64,000 bases of DNA from JAWXUE01 sp044432925 (GTDB lineage: Bacteria; Bacillota_I; Bacilli_A; Acholeplasmatales; Anaeroplasmataceae), in NCBI GenBank assembly GCA_044432925.1, contig JAWXUE010000001.1, positions 39,092-103,091 on the forward strand, read 5' to 3'. A program made the translations under genes and the position numbers. This document shows, piece by piece, positions 17,846-27,107 of the stretch (within the stretch, counting starts at the first letter, position 1; every line of letters begins with the position of its first letter). The notes under the pieces are model-generated. The model was given only the letters and a program-made list of their open reading frames with translations. It was not told the DNA's origin and made no database searches.

Positions 17846-18491
17846 AGTTTTTATATTTGATATGGATGATACTTTATATAGTGAAGTAGATTACGTAAAA
17901 AGTGGATTTAAGCATATTGCTAAATTAATATGTGAAGAATTAAACACAGAGGAAGTAGAGGTATATAATTCATTATTTGAATTATATAAATTCAATTCAT
18001 CGAATGTGTTTAATAGATTATACGAAAAGTATGATATAGCTTATACAAAAGATGATATTAACAATTTAATAAATGAATATAGAAATCACAAGCCAAACAT
18101 AAAGTTAGCTGGTGATGCACTTCCATTTATTAAAATGAAAAAAGCTCAAGGTATTAAACTAGGTCTAATAACTGATGGGTATAAAGAAGCACAAAGAAAT
18201 AAAATTAAAGCTTTAAACTTAGAAGAATATATGGACTATATTATTGTAACAGATGAATTAGGTAGAGAGTTTTGGAAACCTCATCAAAAAGCATTTGTAA
18301 TGATGAAAGAATATTTCAATGTAGAATACAATGAAATGACTTACCTAGGCGATAATATTAAAAAAGATTTTAAAGCAGGAAATGAATTAGGTATGAATAC
18401 TATAATGATTTCTAGAAAAAATAAAGTTCATAAATCAACTAAGAAATTAGATGAGATTTATTTACCAAAAGACACAATAAACAAATTATAA
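17838..18491 (+). CDS. HAD-family hydrolase paired with the ATP-grasp gene
   Basis: The 217-residue protein carries FDMDDTLYSE (motif I, nucleophile Asp), LITDGYKEAQ (motif II), the Lys in FWKPHQKAF (motif III) and YLGDNIKKDF (motif IV). The start is ATG 17838, since AGAGG lies 9 bases upstream; the ATG at 17829 abuts that site. The 8-base overlap with the ATP-grasp gene implies coupled translation and a shared pathway step, perhaps dephosphorylating a sugar or acyl intermediate. The substrate cannot be deduced. Confidence 0.85.
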   Translation: MNKVFIFDMDDTLYSEVDYVKSGFKHIAKLICEELNTEEVEVYNSLFELYKFNSSNVFNRLYEKYDIAYTKDDINNLINEYRNHKPNIKLAGDALPFIKMKKAQGIKLGLITDGYKEAQRNKIKALNLEEYMDYIIVTDELGREFWKPHQKAFVMMKEYFNVEYNEMTYLGDNIKKDFKAGNELGMNTIMISRKNKVHKSTKKLDEIYLPKDTINKL

Positions 18492-18520
18492 TTCTTATAT
18501 GGAACGTATTAGGAGGTAAA

Positions 18521-19603
18521 ATGAAAAAAATTTTAATAGTATCTAATAGTGCTGTTGGATTGTATAACTTTAGAAGAGAACTTTTAAAAGAATTAATCGA
18601 TAACGGATATGATGTTTTGGTTGCCGTCCCTAAGGTAGAAAGAGTTTTGGATTTAGAATCCATGGGATGTACATTTATAGAGGTTAAGATGAATAGAAGA
18701 GGGATGAATATTTTTCAAGATTATTCTCTGTATAAAAAATACAAAAAAATCATGAAAGAACAAAATCCAGATATTGTTGTAACTTATACAATAAAGCCTA
18801 ATATTTATGCTTGTAGAGCAGCAAAAAAAATGAAGATTCCATATGCTGCTAATATTACAGGTATTGGTGGTATGTTTCAAAAATCAATTACAAAAAAAAT
18901 TAGTGTAATGTTATATAAATCTTCTTTAAAAAAATGTAACACAGTTTTTTTTCAAAATGAAGATAATAAAAATCTTTTTATAAAAAATAAAATTATAGAT
19001 GAGAGTAAAGTTTGTATGATAAATGGATCAGGAGTTAATCTTGAACAATTTCAAATAAAAGATTTGCCAACAGAAGATAAGCTGATTTTTGTTGGGAGAA
19101 TTATGAAAGATAAAGGGATAGATGAATTTTTATATGCAGCAAAAAAGTGCAAAGAAAATAATTTGTCTATTGATTTCACAGTGTTAGGGTCATTTTTAGA
19201 TTCTTATAAAGAAAAAATTATGGAATATGTTAACAATGGTTTTATAAATTATTTAGAACCAGTTAAAAATATCATCCCAATAGTTTCTCAGTGTAATTGT
19301 GTAGTTTTACCAAGTTATCACGAGGGTATGAGTAATACCTTGTTAGAAGGTGCCTCTTTGGGAAGACCTTTGATAGCTTCGAATATAGCGGGATGTAAAG
19401 AAACATTAGTAAATAATAAAACAGGTTTCTTAGTAACCCCTAAATGTAAAGAAGATTTGTATTTAAAAATAGTAGACTTTCATAATTTATCGTATGAGGA
19501 AAAAGTATTAATGGGTATTAACGGAAGAAAACATGTCGAACAAAATTTTGACAGAAGTTTAGTAGTAAAAAAAATAAAAAATAAATTGGAGGAAATATTA
19601 TGA
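18521..19603 (+). CDS. GT4-family glycosyltransferase, PglA/EpsD-like
   Basis: This 360-residue cytosolic enzyme has the GT-B layout: the N-domain motif SNSAVGLYNFRRELL, NITGIGGMF in the acceptor region, and a C-domain with FVGRIMKDKGIDEFLYA and the EX7E-like region YHEGMSNTLLEGASLG. It resembles the PglA-type transferases that add the second sugar to a PglC product, which fits its location. Strong AGGAGG ribosome site. It is the only called gene in the window that ends in TGA, in the ATGA overlap with the next gene; the same frame meets TAG six codons later. Confidence 0.88.
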   Translation: MKKILIVSNSAVGLYNFRRELLKELIDNGYDVLVAVPKVERVLDLESMGCTFIEVKMNRRGMNIFQDYSLYKKYKKIMKEQNPDIVVTYTIKPNIYACRAAKKMKIPYAANITGIGGMFQKSITKKISVMLYKSSLKKCNTVFFQNEDNKNLFIKNKIIDESKVCMINGSGVNLEQFQIKDLPTEDKLIFVGRIMKDKGIDEFLYAAKKCKENNLSIDFTVLGSFLDSYKEKIMEYVNNGFINYLEPVKNIIPIVSQCNCVVLPSYHEGMSNTLLEGASLGRPLIASNIAGCKETLVNNKTGFLVTPKCKEDLYLKIVDFHNLSYEEKVLMGINGRKHVEQNFDRSLVVKKIKNKLEEIL

Positions 19604-20913
19604 GTTTATATCAAAAAATAGTGAATAAAAAGGAATCAATTAGTTTAATTGGATTAGGATATGTAGGTATGCCTATTGCGGTTGCATTTGCAAAAAAAGT
19701 TAACGTAATTGGATTTGACTTAAGCAAAGAAAAAATATCATTATATAATAAAGGGATTGATCCAACGAAAGAAGTTGGAGATGATGTTATTAAAAATACT
19801 ACAGTAATGTTCACATGTGATGAAACAAAACTTAAAGAAGCTAAATTTCACATAGTTGCAGTACCAACACCTGTAAGAGATGATAAAACTCCAGACTTAT
19901 CACCTTTAGAAGGAGCTTCAAATATTTTAGGTAGAAATTTAACTAAAGGAAGTATAGTTGTTTATGAATCAACGGTTTATCCAGGTGTTACTGAAGATGT
20001 ATGTGTTCCAATCTTAGAAAAAGTTTCTGGATTAAAGTGTGGTGTTGACTTTAAAGTAGGTTATTCTCCTGAAAGAATTAATCCAGGTGATAAAGTTCAT
20101 ACTTTAGAATCTATTGTTAAAGTAGTTTCTGGTATGGATGATGAGACATTAGATGTTGTTGCTAAAGTTTATGAACTTGTTGTTGATGCTGGAGTGCATA
20201 GAGCTTCAAGCATTAAGGTTGCAGAGGCTGCAAAAGTAATAGAAAATTCTCAACGTGATATAAATATTGCATTTATGAATGAATTATCTATTATTTTTAA
20301 TAAAATGGGTATAGATACTAATGAAGTCTTAGAAGCAGCGGGCACTAAATGGAATTTCTTGAAATTTTCACCAGGTTTAGTAGGTGGACATTGTATAGGT
20401 ATTGATCCTTACTACTTAACTTACAAAGCAGAACAATTGGGTTATAGATCTCAAATCATACTATCAGGTAGAAGAATTAATGATGATATGGGTAAATATG
20501 TTGCTGAGAATATAGTAAAATATTTAATCAAAACAGATGTAAGTATTAAAAATGCAAAAGTTGGTGTGTTAGGAATTACTTTTAAAGAAAACTGTCCAGA
20601 TACTAGAAATTCTAAAGTTAACGATGTATTAGTTGAATTAAAAGAATATGGTATTGATCCTATAGTGGTTGATCCTGTTGCAGATAAAGAAGATGCTTTA
20701 CATGAATATGGTGTGAATATTCAAACTATGGATAAATTAAATAATTTAGATTGTTTAGTAATTGCGGTATCACATAAAGAATTTACTGAATTATCTAATG
20801 CACAATTAGACAATATGTTTGCTGATTCAAATAATAAAATATTAATAGATATTAAAGGTATTAAAGATAGAAGAGAAATGATTTCTTTAGGATATAAATA
20901 CTGGAGATTATAA
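19600..20913 (+). CDS. UDP-N-acetylhexosamine 6-dehydrogenase, TviB/WbpO-like
   Basis: The 437-residue nucleotide-sugar dehydrogenase oxidises C6 of a UDP-HexNAc to the uronic acid. It has the NAD-binding GLGYVGMPIAVAFAK, the STVYPGVTE motif, the SPERINPGD signature, the catalytic Cys in GGHCIGIDPYY, and the C-terminal GITFKENCPDTRNS. Length and the GIDPTKEVGDD region fit the TviB/WbpO group that makes UDP-GalNAcA with a 4-epimerase, which is the next gene. A UDP-ManNAc dehydrogenase role with WecB (32881) is the main alternative. It overlaps the preceding gene by 4 bases. Confidence 0.9.
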   Translation: MSLYQKIVNKKESISLIGLGYVGMPIAVAFAKKVNVIGFDLSKEKISLYNKGIDPTKEVGDDVIKNTTVMFTCDETKLKEAKFHIVAVPTPVRDDKTPDLSPLEGASNILGRNLTKGSIVVYESTVYPGVTEDVCVPILEKVSGLKCGVDFKVGYSPERINPGDKVHTLESIVKVVSGMDDETLDVVAKVYELVVDAGVHRASSIKVAEAAKVIENSQRDINIAFMNELSIIFNKMGIDTNEVLEAAGTKWNFLKFSPGLVGGHCIGIDPYYLTYKAEQLGYRSQIILSGRRINDDMGKYVAENIVKYLIKTDVSIKNAKVGVLGITFKENCPDTRNSKVNDVLVELKEYGIDPIVVDPVADKEDALHEYGVNIQTMDKLNNLDCLVIAVSHKEFTELSNAQLDNMFADSNNKILIDIKGIKDRREMISLGYKYWRL

Positions 20914-20922
20914 GGAGAAAAT

Positions 20923-21897
20923 ATGGGATATAAAAAGTTGGAATTTCCAAAAGACTCTAAATTCTTAGTAACAGGTGGTGCCGGCTTTATAGGTTCTAAT
21001 TTATGTGAAGCGATTTTAGAATTAGGTTACAAAGTAGTTTGTTTAGATAACTTATCTACAGGTCAAGAGAAGAACATAGAAATATTTTTAAATAATAAAA
21101 ATTATACCTTTATTAAGGGCGATATAAGAGACTTAGAAACTTGTATTAAAGCCTGTGAAAATGTTGATTATGTATTACATCAAGCAGCATGGGGAAGTGT
21201 TCCAAGAAGTATTGAAATGCCTTTAGTATATGAAGAGATTAACATTAAAGGTACTTTAAATATGCTTGAAGCTGCAAAGCAAAATTGTGTAAAAAAATTT
21301 GTTTATGCATCAAGCTCATCAGTTTATGGAGATGAACCAAATTTACCGAAAACAGAAGAAAGAGTAGGGAATGTTTTATCACCGTATGCTTTAACTAAAA
21401 GAACGAATGAAGAATACGCTAAGTTGTATACTAAATTATATAATCTTGACACATATGGTATGAGATATTTTAATGTATTTGGTAGAAGACAAAATCCAGA
21501 AGGTGCTTATGCTGCAGTGTTACCAAAGTTTATAAGTCAATTATTAAAAGGTGAACAACCAAAAATTAATGGTGATGGAAAGCAATCTAGAGACTTTACA
21601 TACATTGATAATGTAATAGAAGCTAATTTAAAATCTTGTTTAGCATCAAGCGAATATGCGGGAGAAGCGTTTAATATTGCATATGGTGGTAGAGATTATT
21701 TAATAGATATCTATTATTCGCTATGTAAGGCATTAAACAGCGACATAGAGCCAATTTTTGGTCCTGATAGAGCTGGTGATATTAAACATAGTAATGCATG
21801 TATTGATAAAGCGAAACGTATGATAGGGTACAATCCTGAATATAGTTTTGAAAAAGGGATAAAAGAAGCAATAGACTGGTATAAAAACAATATATAG
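20923..21897 (+). CDS. UDP-N-acetylglucosamine 4-epimerase, TviC/WbpP-like
   Basis: This 324-residue extended SDR epimerase has the TGGAGFIGSNL dinucleotide loop, DNLSTG, the Ser in ASSSSVYGD, the catalytic pair in YALTK, and the RYFNVFGRRQNPEG and GDGKQSRDFTYIDN substrate motifs. The N-terminal extension before the Rossmann fold is typical of WbpP/TviC. Together with the dehydrogenase 9 bases upstream it would yield UDP-GalNAcA, as in Vi-antigen and similar capsules (family knowledge; the combination is inferred here). Confidence 0.9.
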   Translation: MGYKKLEFPKDSKFLVTGGAGFIGSNLCEAILELGYKVVCLDNLSTGQEKNIEIFLNNKNYTFIKGDIRDLETCIKACENVDYVLHQAAWGSVPRSIEMPLVYEEINIKGTLNMLEAAKQNCVKKFVYASSSSVYGDEPNLPKTEERVGNVLSPYALTKRTNEEYAKLYTKLYNLDTYGMRYFNVFGRRQNPEGAYAAVLPKFISQLLKGEQPKINGDGKQSRDFTYIDNVIEANLKSCLASSEYAGEAFNIAYGGRDYLIDIYYSLCKALNSDIEPIFGPDRAGDIKHSNACIDKAKRMIGYNPEYSFEKGIKEAIDWYKNNI

Positions 21898-21908
21898 GAG
21901 CAATATTT

Positions 21909-22976
21909 ATGGATAAAATAAAAATACTCAATGTAGTGTCTGGCATGAACAATGCAGGTGTTGAAAACCTGATTATGACGATTTTAAGAAATATAGATTT
22001 GGATAAATATCAGTTTGATTTTGTAGTTCATACAAGTTCTGAATGCTATTTTTATCCTGAATTAAAAGAAATGGGTTGTAATATTTTTGTAGCTCCTAAG
22101 TTCAAAATTATAAATAGTAATAGTTACAAAAAATGGTGGAAAAGTTTTATTGATAATACTAATTATGATTATATACATGCTCATATGACATCAACGGCAG
22201 GGTTGTATTTTAAATATGCTGTAAAAAATAATATTAAAACAATAGCTCATGTACATCATACCTCTAATGGATCTGGTCTAAAAGGTTTAATCAAATCCTT
22301 TTATGAAAAAAAATGTGTTAAATATGCTGATATAAAAATAGCTTGTGGTAAAGAAGCTGGTGAATTTTTATTCAAGAAAAATTTTCAAATTATAATTAAC
22401 GGAATAGATGTTGAAAAGTATTTGTTTAATGAAAATGTTAGAAAAGATGTTAGAGATAATCTAAGCATCAAAGATGAGCTTGTTGTGGGCCATGTTGGTA
22501 GATTTAACAAAGTGAAAAATCATTCTTTCTTAATAGATATATTTTATGAATATCATAAAAAAAATATTAATTCAAAATTACTTTTAGTAGGTGATGGAGG
22601 ATTGAAGAACGATATAGTTAAAAAAATAGAAGAGTTATCAATCGAGAATAGTGTTATTTTCACTGGTATAGTTGATAATGTTACTGACTACTTAATGGCT
22701 ATGGATTGTTTTATATTACCTTCACTGCATGAAGGCTTATCAATCGCAATCATTGAGGCACAGACTACAGGATTAAATATACTTGCTTCAAATACAGTAA
22801 CTAATGATGTTAAAATTATATCAAATTTTTCATTTCTTCAATTAGGACGTACAGAAGAATGGGTTAATAATATTAGTTGTTCGTCAAATAGAGAAGATTC
22901 ATATAATATTATCAAGGATTCCGAGTTCAATATAACTACTGTAATCGAAAAGTTCGAACAAATATATAGTAAATAG
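21909..22976 (+). CDS. GT4-family glycosyltransferase, EpsF-like
   Basis: The 355-residue protein has a GT-B fold: an N-domain with VVSGMNNAGVENLIM (the EpsF/CapM-like opening), HAHMTSTAG, then INGIDVEKYLF and the C-domain donor site VGHVGRFNKVKNH and LPSLHEGLSIAIIEAQTTGL. No signal or membrane segments, so it acts on lipid-linked intermediates at the inner face of the membrane. It starts 11 bases after the epimerase with a TAGGAG ribosome site. Donor sugar unknown. Confidence 0.88.
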   Translation: MDKIKILNVVSGMNNAGVENLIMTILRNIDLDKYQFDFVVHTSSECYFYPELKEMGCNIFVAPKFKIINSNSYKKWWKSFIDNTNYDYIHAHMTSTAGLYFKYAVKNNIKTIAHVHHTSNGSGLKGLIKSFYEKKCVKYADIKIACGKEAGEFLFKKNFQIIINGIDVEKYLFNENVRKDVRDNLSIKDELVVGHVGRFNKVKNHSFLIDIFYEYHKKNINSKLLLVGDGGLKNDIVKKIEELSIENSVIFTGIVDNVTDYLMAMDCFILPSLHEGLSIAIIEAQTTGLNILASNTVTNDVKIISNFSFLQLGRTEEWVNNISCSSNREDSYNIIKDSEFNITTVIEKFEQIYSK

Positions 22977-22990
22977 AAAGGGTGTGTATT

Positions 22991-24532
22991 ATGTCAACTA
23001 GAACAAAAAAAACGTCTATCAATTTTATAGTTGGTGTAATATACCAATTCGTATTTTTATTTTCTCAATTTATTCTGCGAAGTGTTATTATACAAAAACT
23101 GGGGGCAGAATATTTAGGTTTAAGTAGTGTTGTAACTTCAATACTTACAGTTTTAAATTTGACTGAAATGGGATTTGCATCAGCTATTGTATTTAGTTTG
23201 TATAAACCTCTTGTTGATGGAGATAAATCTAAGATAAAGGCTTTACTATGGTATTATCGCAAAATTTATAAAATTATAGGATTTATTATAATGGCGATTG
23301 GTCTTGCAATAACTCCGTTCCTACACTCATTTATAAATCAAGATGTTCCGACGGATGTAAACATTTATATTATTTATTTAGTATACTTAGTTAATACTGT
23401 TTTAAGTTATTTATTATTCAGTTATAAACGTTCAATTTTAATCGCAGATCAAAAAAATTACTTTATCACAATTGTTAATTTATCTTTAGTATTAGTACAA
23501 ACAATTGTTCAAATAACATTATTGATATTATTTAAAAACTTTTATTTATTTGTATTTACATTGCCATTTATTACTCTAATTAATAACTTGTTGATAGCTA
23601 TAATTACTAGAAAATATTACAAAGATTACTTTGTTAAAGAAGAGTTAGACACTCAAACTAAAGAGGAACTGAAAATTAAGATTTCTGGTTTATTTATTAT
23701 AAAACTAGCTAATAGTAGTAGGACTGGTTTTGATAATATATTTATTTCAGCATTTTTAGGATTATCATTAGTCGCTATACATTCTAATTATTATTATATT
23801 GTTACTGGGGTTGGTACTTTTCTTGGAATTGTTACAAATTCGATGTCAGCGAGTGTCGGTAACAAAGTTGCTTTAGATACTGTTGAAAACAATTATAAGG
23901 ATTTTAATAAATTTGATTTTATGTATATGGTTATAACTGGTATATGTTGTATAACGATGTTCGTTTTATATCAACCATTCATGTCTGTATGGGTAGGTGA
24001 TAACATGTTATTACCTTTCGGTACAATGTGTTCTTTCGTTGTGTATTTTTATTGTACAAAGATGTATTCTATAAGATCTATGTATAATGATGTTAGAGGG
24101 TTGTGGTGGGAGCAAAAATTCCGAACTATTTTCGAAGCAATAGCTAACATAATCTTAAATTTAATTTTGGTAATATATCTAGGTGTCTTGGGAATAATGT
24201 TAGCTAGTATAATAACAATGTTAATATTTAGTTTTGGTATGTCATCTAAAATTACATTTAAACATTATTTCGGTAATGATAAACTGAAAAACTATTATAT
24301 TAATCACGCTATATATGCAATCGTTACAATCTTTATTGCTCTTATAGTCTATTATACAAGCACATTTATCACTGTTAATAATCTATATTTAGAAATAATT
24401 CTTAAGGGCATATTTGCACTATCAGTATCATCAATATTATATTTTATTTTATATTTAAGAAATCGACACATGAAACAAAATATAAATCTAATAAAAAAAG
24501 TTTTGCTTAAAATAAAATCTACAAATAAATAA
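22991..24532 (+). CDS. Wzx-type lipid-linked oligosaccharide flippase (first of two)
   Basis: This 513-residue polytopic protein has about 12-14 hydrophobic segments of the MATE-like/PST flippase type, beginning TRTKKTSINFIVGVIYQFV with the typical QFILRSVIIQKLGAEYLGL opening. It would move undecaprenyl-linked repeat units to the outer leaflet. ATG 22991 is favoured over GTG 22982 because an AAAGGGTG ribosome site overlaps the GTG. The following 75 bases contain a good promoter, so the first transcription unit may end here even though no clear terminator is seen. Confidence 0.88.
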   Translation: MSTRTKKTSINFIVGVIYQFVFLFSQFILRSVIIQKLGAEYLGLSSVVTSILTVLNLTEMGFASAIVFSLYKPLVDGDKSKIKALLWYYRKIYKIIGFIIMAIGLAITPFLHSFINQDVPTDVNIYIIYLVYLVNTVLSYLLFSYKRSILIADQKNYFITIVNLSLVLVQTIVQITLLILFKNFYLFVFTLPFITLINNLLIAIITRKYYKDYFVKEELDTQTKEELKIKISGLFIIKLANSSRTGFDNIFISAFLGLSLVAIHSNYYYIVTGVGTFLGIVTNSMSASVGNKVALDTVENNYKDFNKFDFMYMVITGICCITMFVLYQPFMSVWVGDNMLLPFGTMCSFVVYFYCTKMYSIRSMYNDVRGLWWEQKFRTIFEAIANIILNLILVIYLGVLGIMLASIITMLIFSFGMSSKITFKHYFGNDKLKNYYINHAIYAIVTIFIALIVYYTSTFITVNNLYLEIILKGIFALSVSSILYFILYLRNRHMKQNINLIKKVLLKIKSTNK

Positions 24533-24544
24533 CTTACTTATTTA

Positions 24545-24573
24545 TTGTCGGTATATGTCACATATGATATAAT
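24545..24573 (+). promoter_or_regulatory. Predicted internal promoter in the glycan cluster, with inverted repeat
   Basis: TTGTCG (24545-24550) and a perfect TATAAT (24568-24573) are spaced by 17 bases. The spacer carries an inverted repeat, ATATGT-C-ACATAT (24553-24565), which could be an operator or chance symmetry in AT-rich DNA. It would drive the second half of the cluster from 24608. Confidence 0.6.
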
Positions 24574-24607
24574 CAATATAATGCACTATTATGCAAGGAG
24601 GTAAACT

Positions 24608-26104
24608 ATGAAAACTAAAAAAACTAATCATTTTTTTCTTAAATTTTTAGAATTATCAATAGATTTTTTAATATTAATAATAAGTTTTGATTGTGTATTA
24701 TTGATACAAAAATTTATTGAAACAAAAGACTTGTTAGAGTCCTTTCAGTTTATATTTGGTTTTGGTAATCCAAATGGATTGTCTTTTCTACATATAACAA
24801 TTCCAAATTTGTTTTATATATTTATCTCAAGTATATTTTTCGTAATATACAAAACATCTATCTTAAAGAAAAAAATAGGTAGTGTATTTTTCTCTTTATT
24901 AATTTCAATTTTAATGACAAATGCAACACTTGTTTTATTATACTTTTTATTTGGAGATTTAATTGCATTTGATATCAAAAGTTCAACATTTATAATATCA
25001 ATAATTGCACAAGTATCGTTATTAACTATCCATAAAATTGTATTTGCTAAGATGTTCAGATCTAAAATTAAAAAATTTGCTATAATTTATGGACCAAAAG
25101 AAGAAGTTCAGAATTTTGCAATTAAATTTTTAAAAGATGGGAGTCATCATAAAAGAGTACAATATTTAGTATTTGAAGAAGAAGAGTTTAATGATGTAGT
25201 TTATAAATATATCGATAATGTAGATGAAATCTATATTACACCATCATGTATGACAAAAAGTAAAAATAATATAGTTTCGTATTGTATTACACAAAAATAC
25301 ATTTCAGTATTTTTAGTGCCTCAACTATATGAAATAGGAATTATTAAATCTAAAACAAACAATATAGATGATACATTATTATTTGAAGTAGGATCTTTAC
25401 ATTTCACATTAGAACAAAGATTCATTAAAAGAAGTGTTGATTTAATAGCATCATTAATAGGTATTATATTAGCATCTCCATTAATTATATTTGCTGCTAT
25501 AGCAATTAAAATTAATGATAGAGGTAGTGTGTTTTTTAAACAAGAACGTGTAGGTATTAATGGTAAAAAATTTATGCTTTATAAATTTAGATCTATGATT
25601 GAAAATGCTGAGGCAAAAACAGGAGCTATTTGGGCTCAAAAAAATGATAATAGAATAACTAAATTAGGTAAATTCTTAAGAACTACTAGAATCGATGAAT
25701 TACCTCAATTATTTAATGTATTAAAAGGTGAGATGTCTTTAATTGGACCAAGACCTGAGAGAGAAATTTTTATAAATGAATTTATTCAAAAAAATCCTAA
25801 TTTTGAACATAGAACAAATGTTAAACCAGGAATCACTGGATTAGCTCAAACAGTAGGTAAATATGATACTGACCCTATGGATAAATTAAGATATGATTTA
25901 CTATATATTCGTAAATATAATATTTTCCAAGATTTTTTAATTATTTTATTAACAATTAAAACTGTATTTGATAAAGATAGTACTAGAGGTGTAGAAGTAG
26001 GTAATGATTTAAATTCATTAATATACTCTTTAGGACTATATACAATAGACAATGGAAGTAATATAGAAATATATAAAAATGATAATAAAGAAATAAGTGA
26101 GTAG
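24608..26104 (+). CDS. Polytopic phosphoglycosyl transferase, WbaP/WcaJ-like
   Basis: The 498-residue protein has an N-terminal domain with four to five transmembrane helices and a degenerate Rossmann-like part (IIYGPKEEVQNF), followed by a PglC-like catalytic domain with a further membrane helix, GSVFFKQERVG, YKFRSM, the catalytic acid pair in RIDELPQLF, LIGPRPERE and KPGITGLAQT. It starts a glycan by placing a hexose-1-phosphate on undecaprenyl phosphate. It is the second initiating transferase in this locus. AAGGAGG ribosome site, with a promoter just upstream. Confidence 0.9.
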   Translation: MKTKKTNHFFLKFLELSIDFLILIISFDCVLLIQKFIETKDLLESFQFIFGFGNPNGLSFLHITIPNLFYIFISSIFFVIYKTSILKKKIGSVFFSLLISILMTNATLVLLYFLFGDLIAFDIKSSTFIISIIAQVSLLTIHKIVFAKMFRSKIKKFAIIYGPKEEVQNFAIKFLKDGSHHKRVQYLVFEEEEFNDVVYKYIDNVDEIYITPSCMTKSKNNIVSYCITQKYISVFLVPQLYEIGIIKSKTNNIDDTLLFEVGSLHFTLEQRFIKRSVDLIASLIGIILASPLIIFAAIAIKINDRGSVFFKQERVGINGKKFMLYKFRSMIENAEAKTGAIWAQKNDNRITKLGKFLRTTRIDELPQLFNVLKGEMSLIGPRPEREIFINEFIQKNPNFEHRTNVKPGITGLAQTVGKYDTDPMDKLRYDLLYIRKYNIFQDFLIILLTIKTVFDKDSTRGVEVGNDLNSLIYSLGLYTIDNGSNIEIYKNDNKEISE

Positions 26105-26112
26105 GTGAAGAA

Positions 26113-26853
26113 ATGGAATTAATAAGTATTATTACACCGTTATATAATAATGAAAAGTATATTAAAGACACTATTAATTCAGTTCTAAATCAAACATATG
26201 AAAATTGGGAAATGATCATAGTTGATGATAAATCAAATGATAATGGATTTGATATTGCATCAGCTATTAATGATGATAGAATAATACTATTATCGAATGA
26301 AACGAATCTAGGTGTATCAAAAACAAGAAATAAAGCTATTGATATTGCAAGAGGTAGATACATTGCATTTCTAGATAGTGATGATATTTGGGAATCAAAC
26401 TATCTGGAATCACAATTAAATTTTATGAAATTCAATGAATGTGTTGCATGTACATCATCAGTAGATAGAGTGACTGCAGATAATCAACAAATTATCAAAA
26501 CTACTATAGTACCTAACGAGATAACTTTTAAGCAAACATTAAAAACAAATAATATTATTTGTTCAACAACTGTCTATGATACAAATATATTAGGCAAAAT
26601 ATACATGCCAGAGTACAAATGCATAAGAGAAGATATGGCTGCTTGGTTAATTATTTTAAAAAACTATAACTTCAAAGGTAATCCTGAAATATTAGGAAGA
26701 TATAGAGTTCACGCATCGTCATCAAGTAGTAGTAAATTTAAAATGATTAAATATCAATATAGAACTTATAGGCTTTGTGTTAAAAAAAACCCTTTTGTAT
26801 CAGCGTTTTATGTGACGTGTTGGGCTGTTTCGGGTTTGATTAAATCTAAATAA
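26113..26853 (+). CDS. GT2-family glycosyltransferase
   Basis: The 246-residue GT-A enzyme shows the GT2 pattern: ISIITPLYNNEKYIKDTI, the nucleotide-binding VDDKSND, TRNKAIDIARGRYIAFLDSDD with the DxD metal site, and a C-terminal W-x-x-I-L-K-N and GRYRVHASS motif. Such transferases use UDP- or TDP-sugars at the inner membrane face. It starts 9 bases after the transferase gene with an AGGTGA ribosome site. Basic C-terminus without clear membrane helix. Sugar specificity unknown. Confidence 0.88.
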   Translation: MELISIITPLYNNEKYIKDTINSVLNQTYENWEMIIVDDKSNDNGFDIASAINDDRIILLSNETNLGVSKTRNKAIDIARGRYIAFLDSDDIWESNYLESQLNFMKFNECVACTSSVDRVTADNQQIIKTTIVPNEITFKQTLKTNNIICSTTVYDTNILGKIYMPEYKCIREDMAAWLIILKNYNFKGNPEILGRYRVHASSSSSSKFKMIKYQYRTYRLCVKKNPFVSAFYVTCWAVSGLIKSK

Positions 26854-26875
26854 ATCAAACATGCAGATTTTTTTG
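26834..26875 (+). terminator. Possible weak terminator after the GT2 gene
   Basis: An 8-bp stem (26834-26841 with 26853-26860) begins inside the last codons and is followed by a T-run at 26868-26874. The 11-base loop and separation from the T-run make this weak. Confidence 0.35.
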
Positions 26876-27098
26876 TATATAATTTCATGTTTATGAAATA
26901 CTGAAGAATAGCTAATGTTGTAATTGAATACTTAAGGGTGTACTTAAAAATATGAGTGACCCTTTTGTTTCTTCTAGAATAGTGTTAATAATTTCTGTTG
27001 TAGAGGTGTAATCAACAAAACTATTTATGAAAAATGGGAAAAAGTTATACTATCAAAGGTGGTATTATCTCAGTTAATTATTTAATTTATTATTTTAG
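26876..27098 (+). other. Non-coding gap, possibly holding a decayed gene
   Basis: No intact gene is present between the GT2 and polymerase genes. Two adjoining fragments in different plus-strand frames (26952-27011 and about 27002-27085, including a KTIYEKWEKVI stretch) read as protein-like sequence with a frame change and early stops. This could be the end of a decayed capsule gene; homology is not recognised, and chance cannot be excluded. Confidence 0.3.
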
Positions 27099-27107
27099 GT
27101 GGTGATT

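Noticed and set aside
18521..19621. Mycoplasma-type code with TGA as Trp
   Set aside because: All Trp codons in intact genes are TGG and no gene needs TGA read-through. The scarcity of TGA is reported as a finding, but reassignment is not supported.
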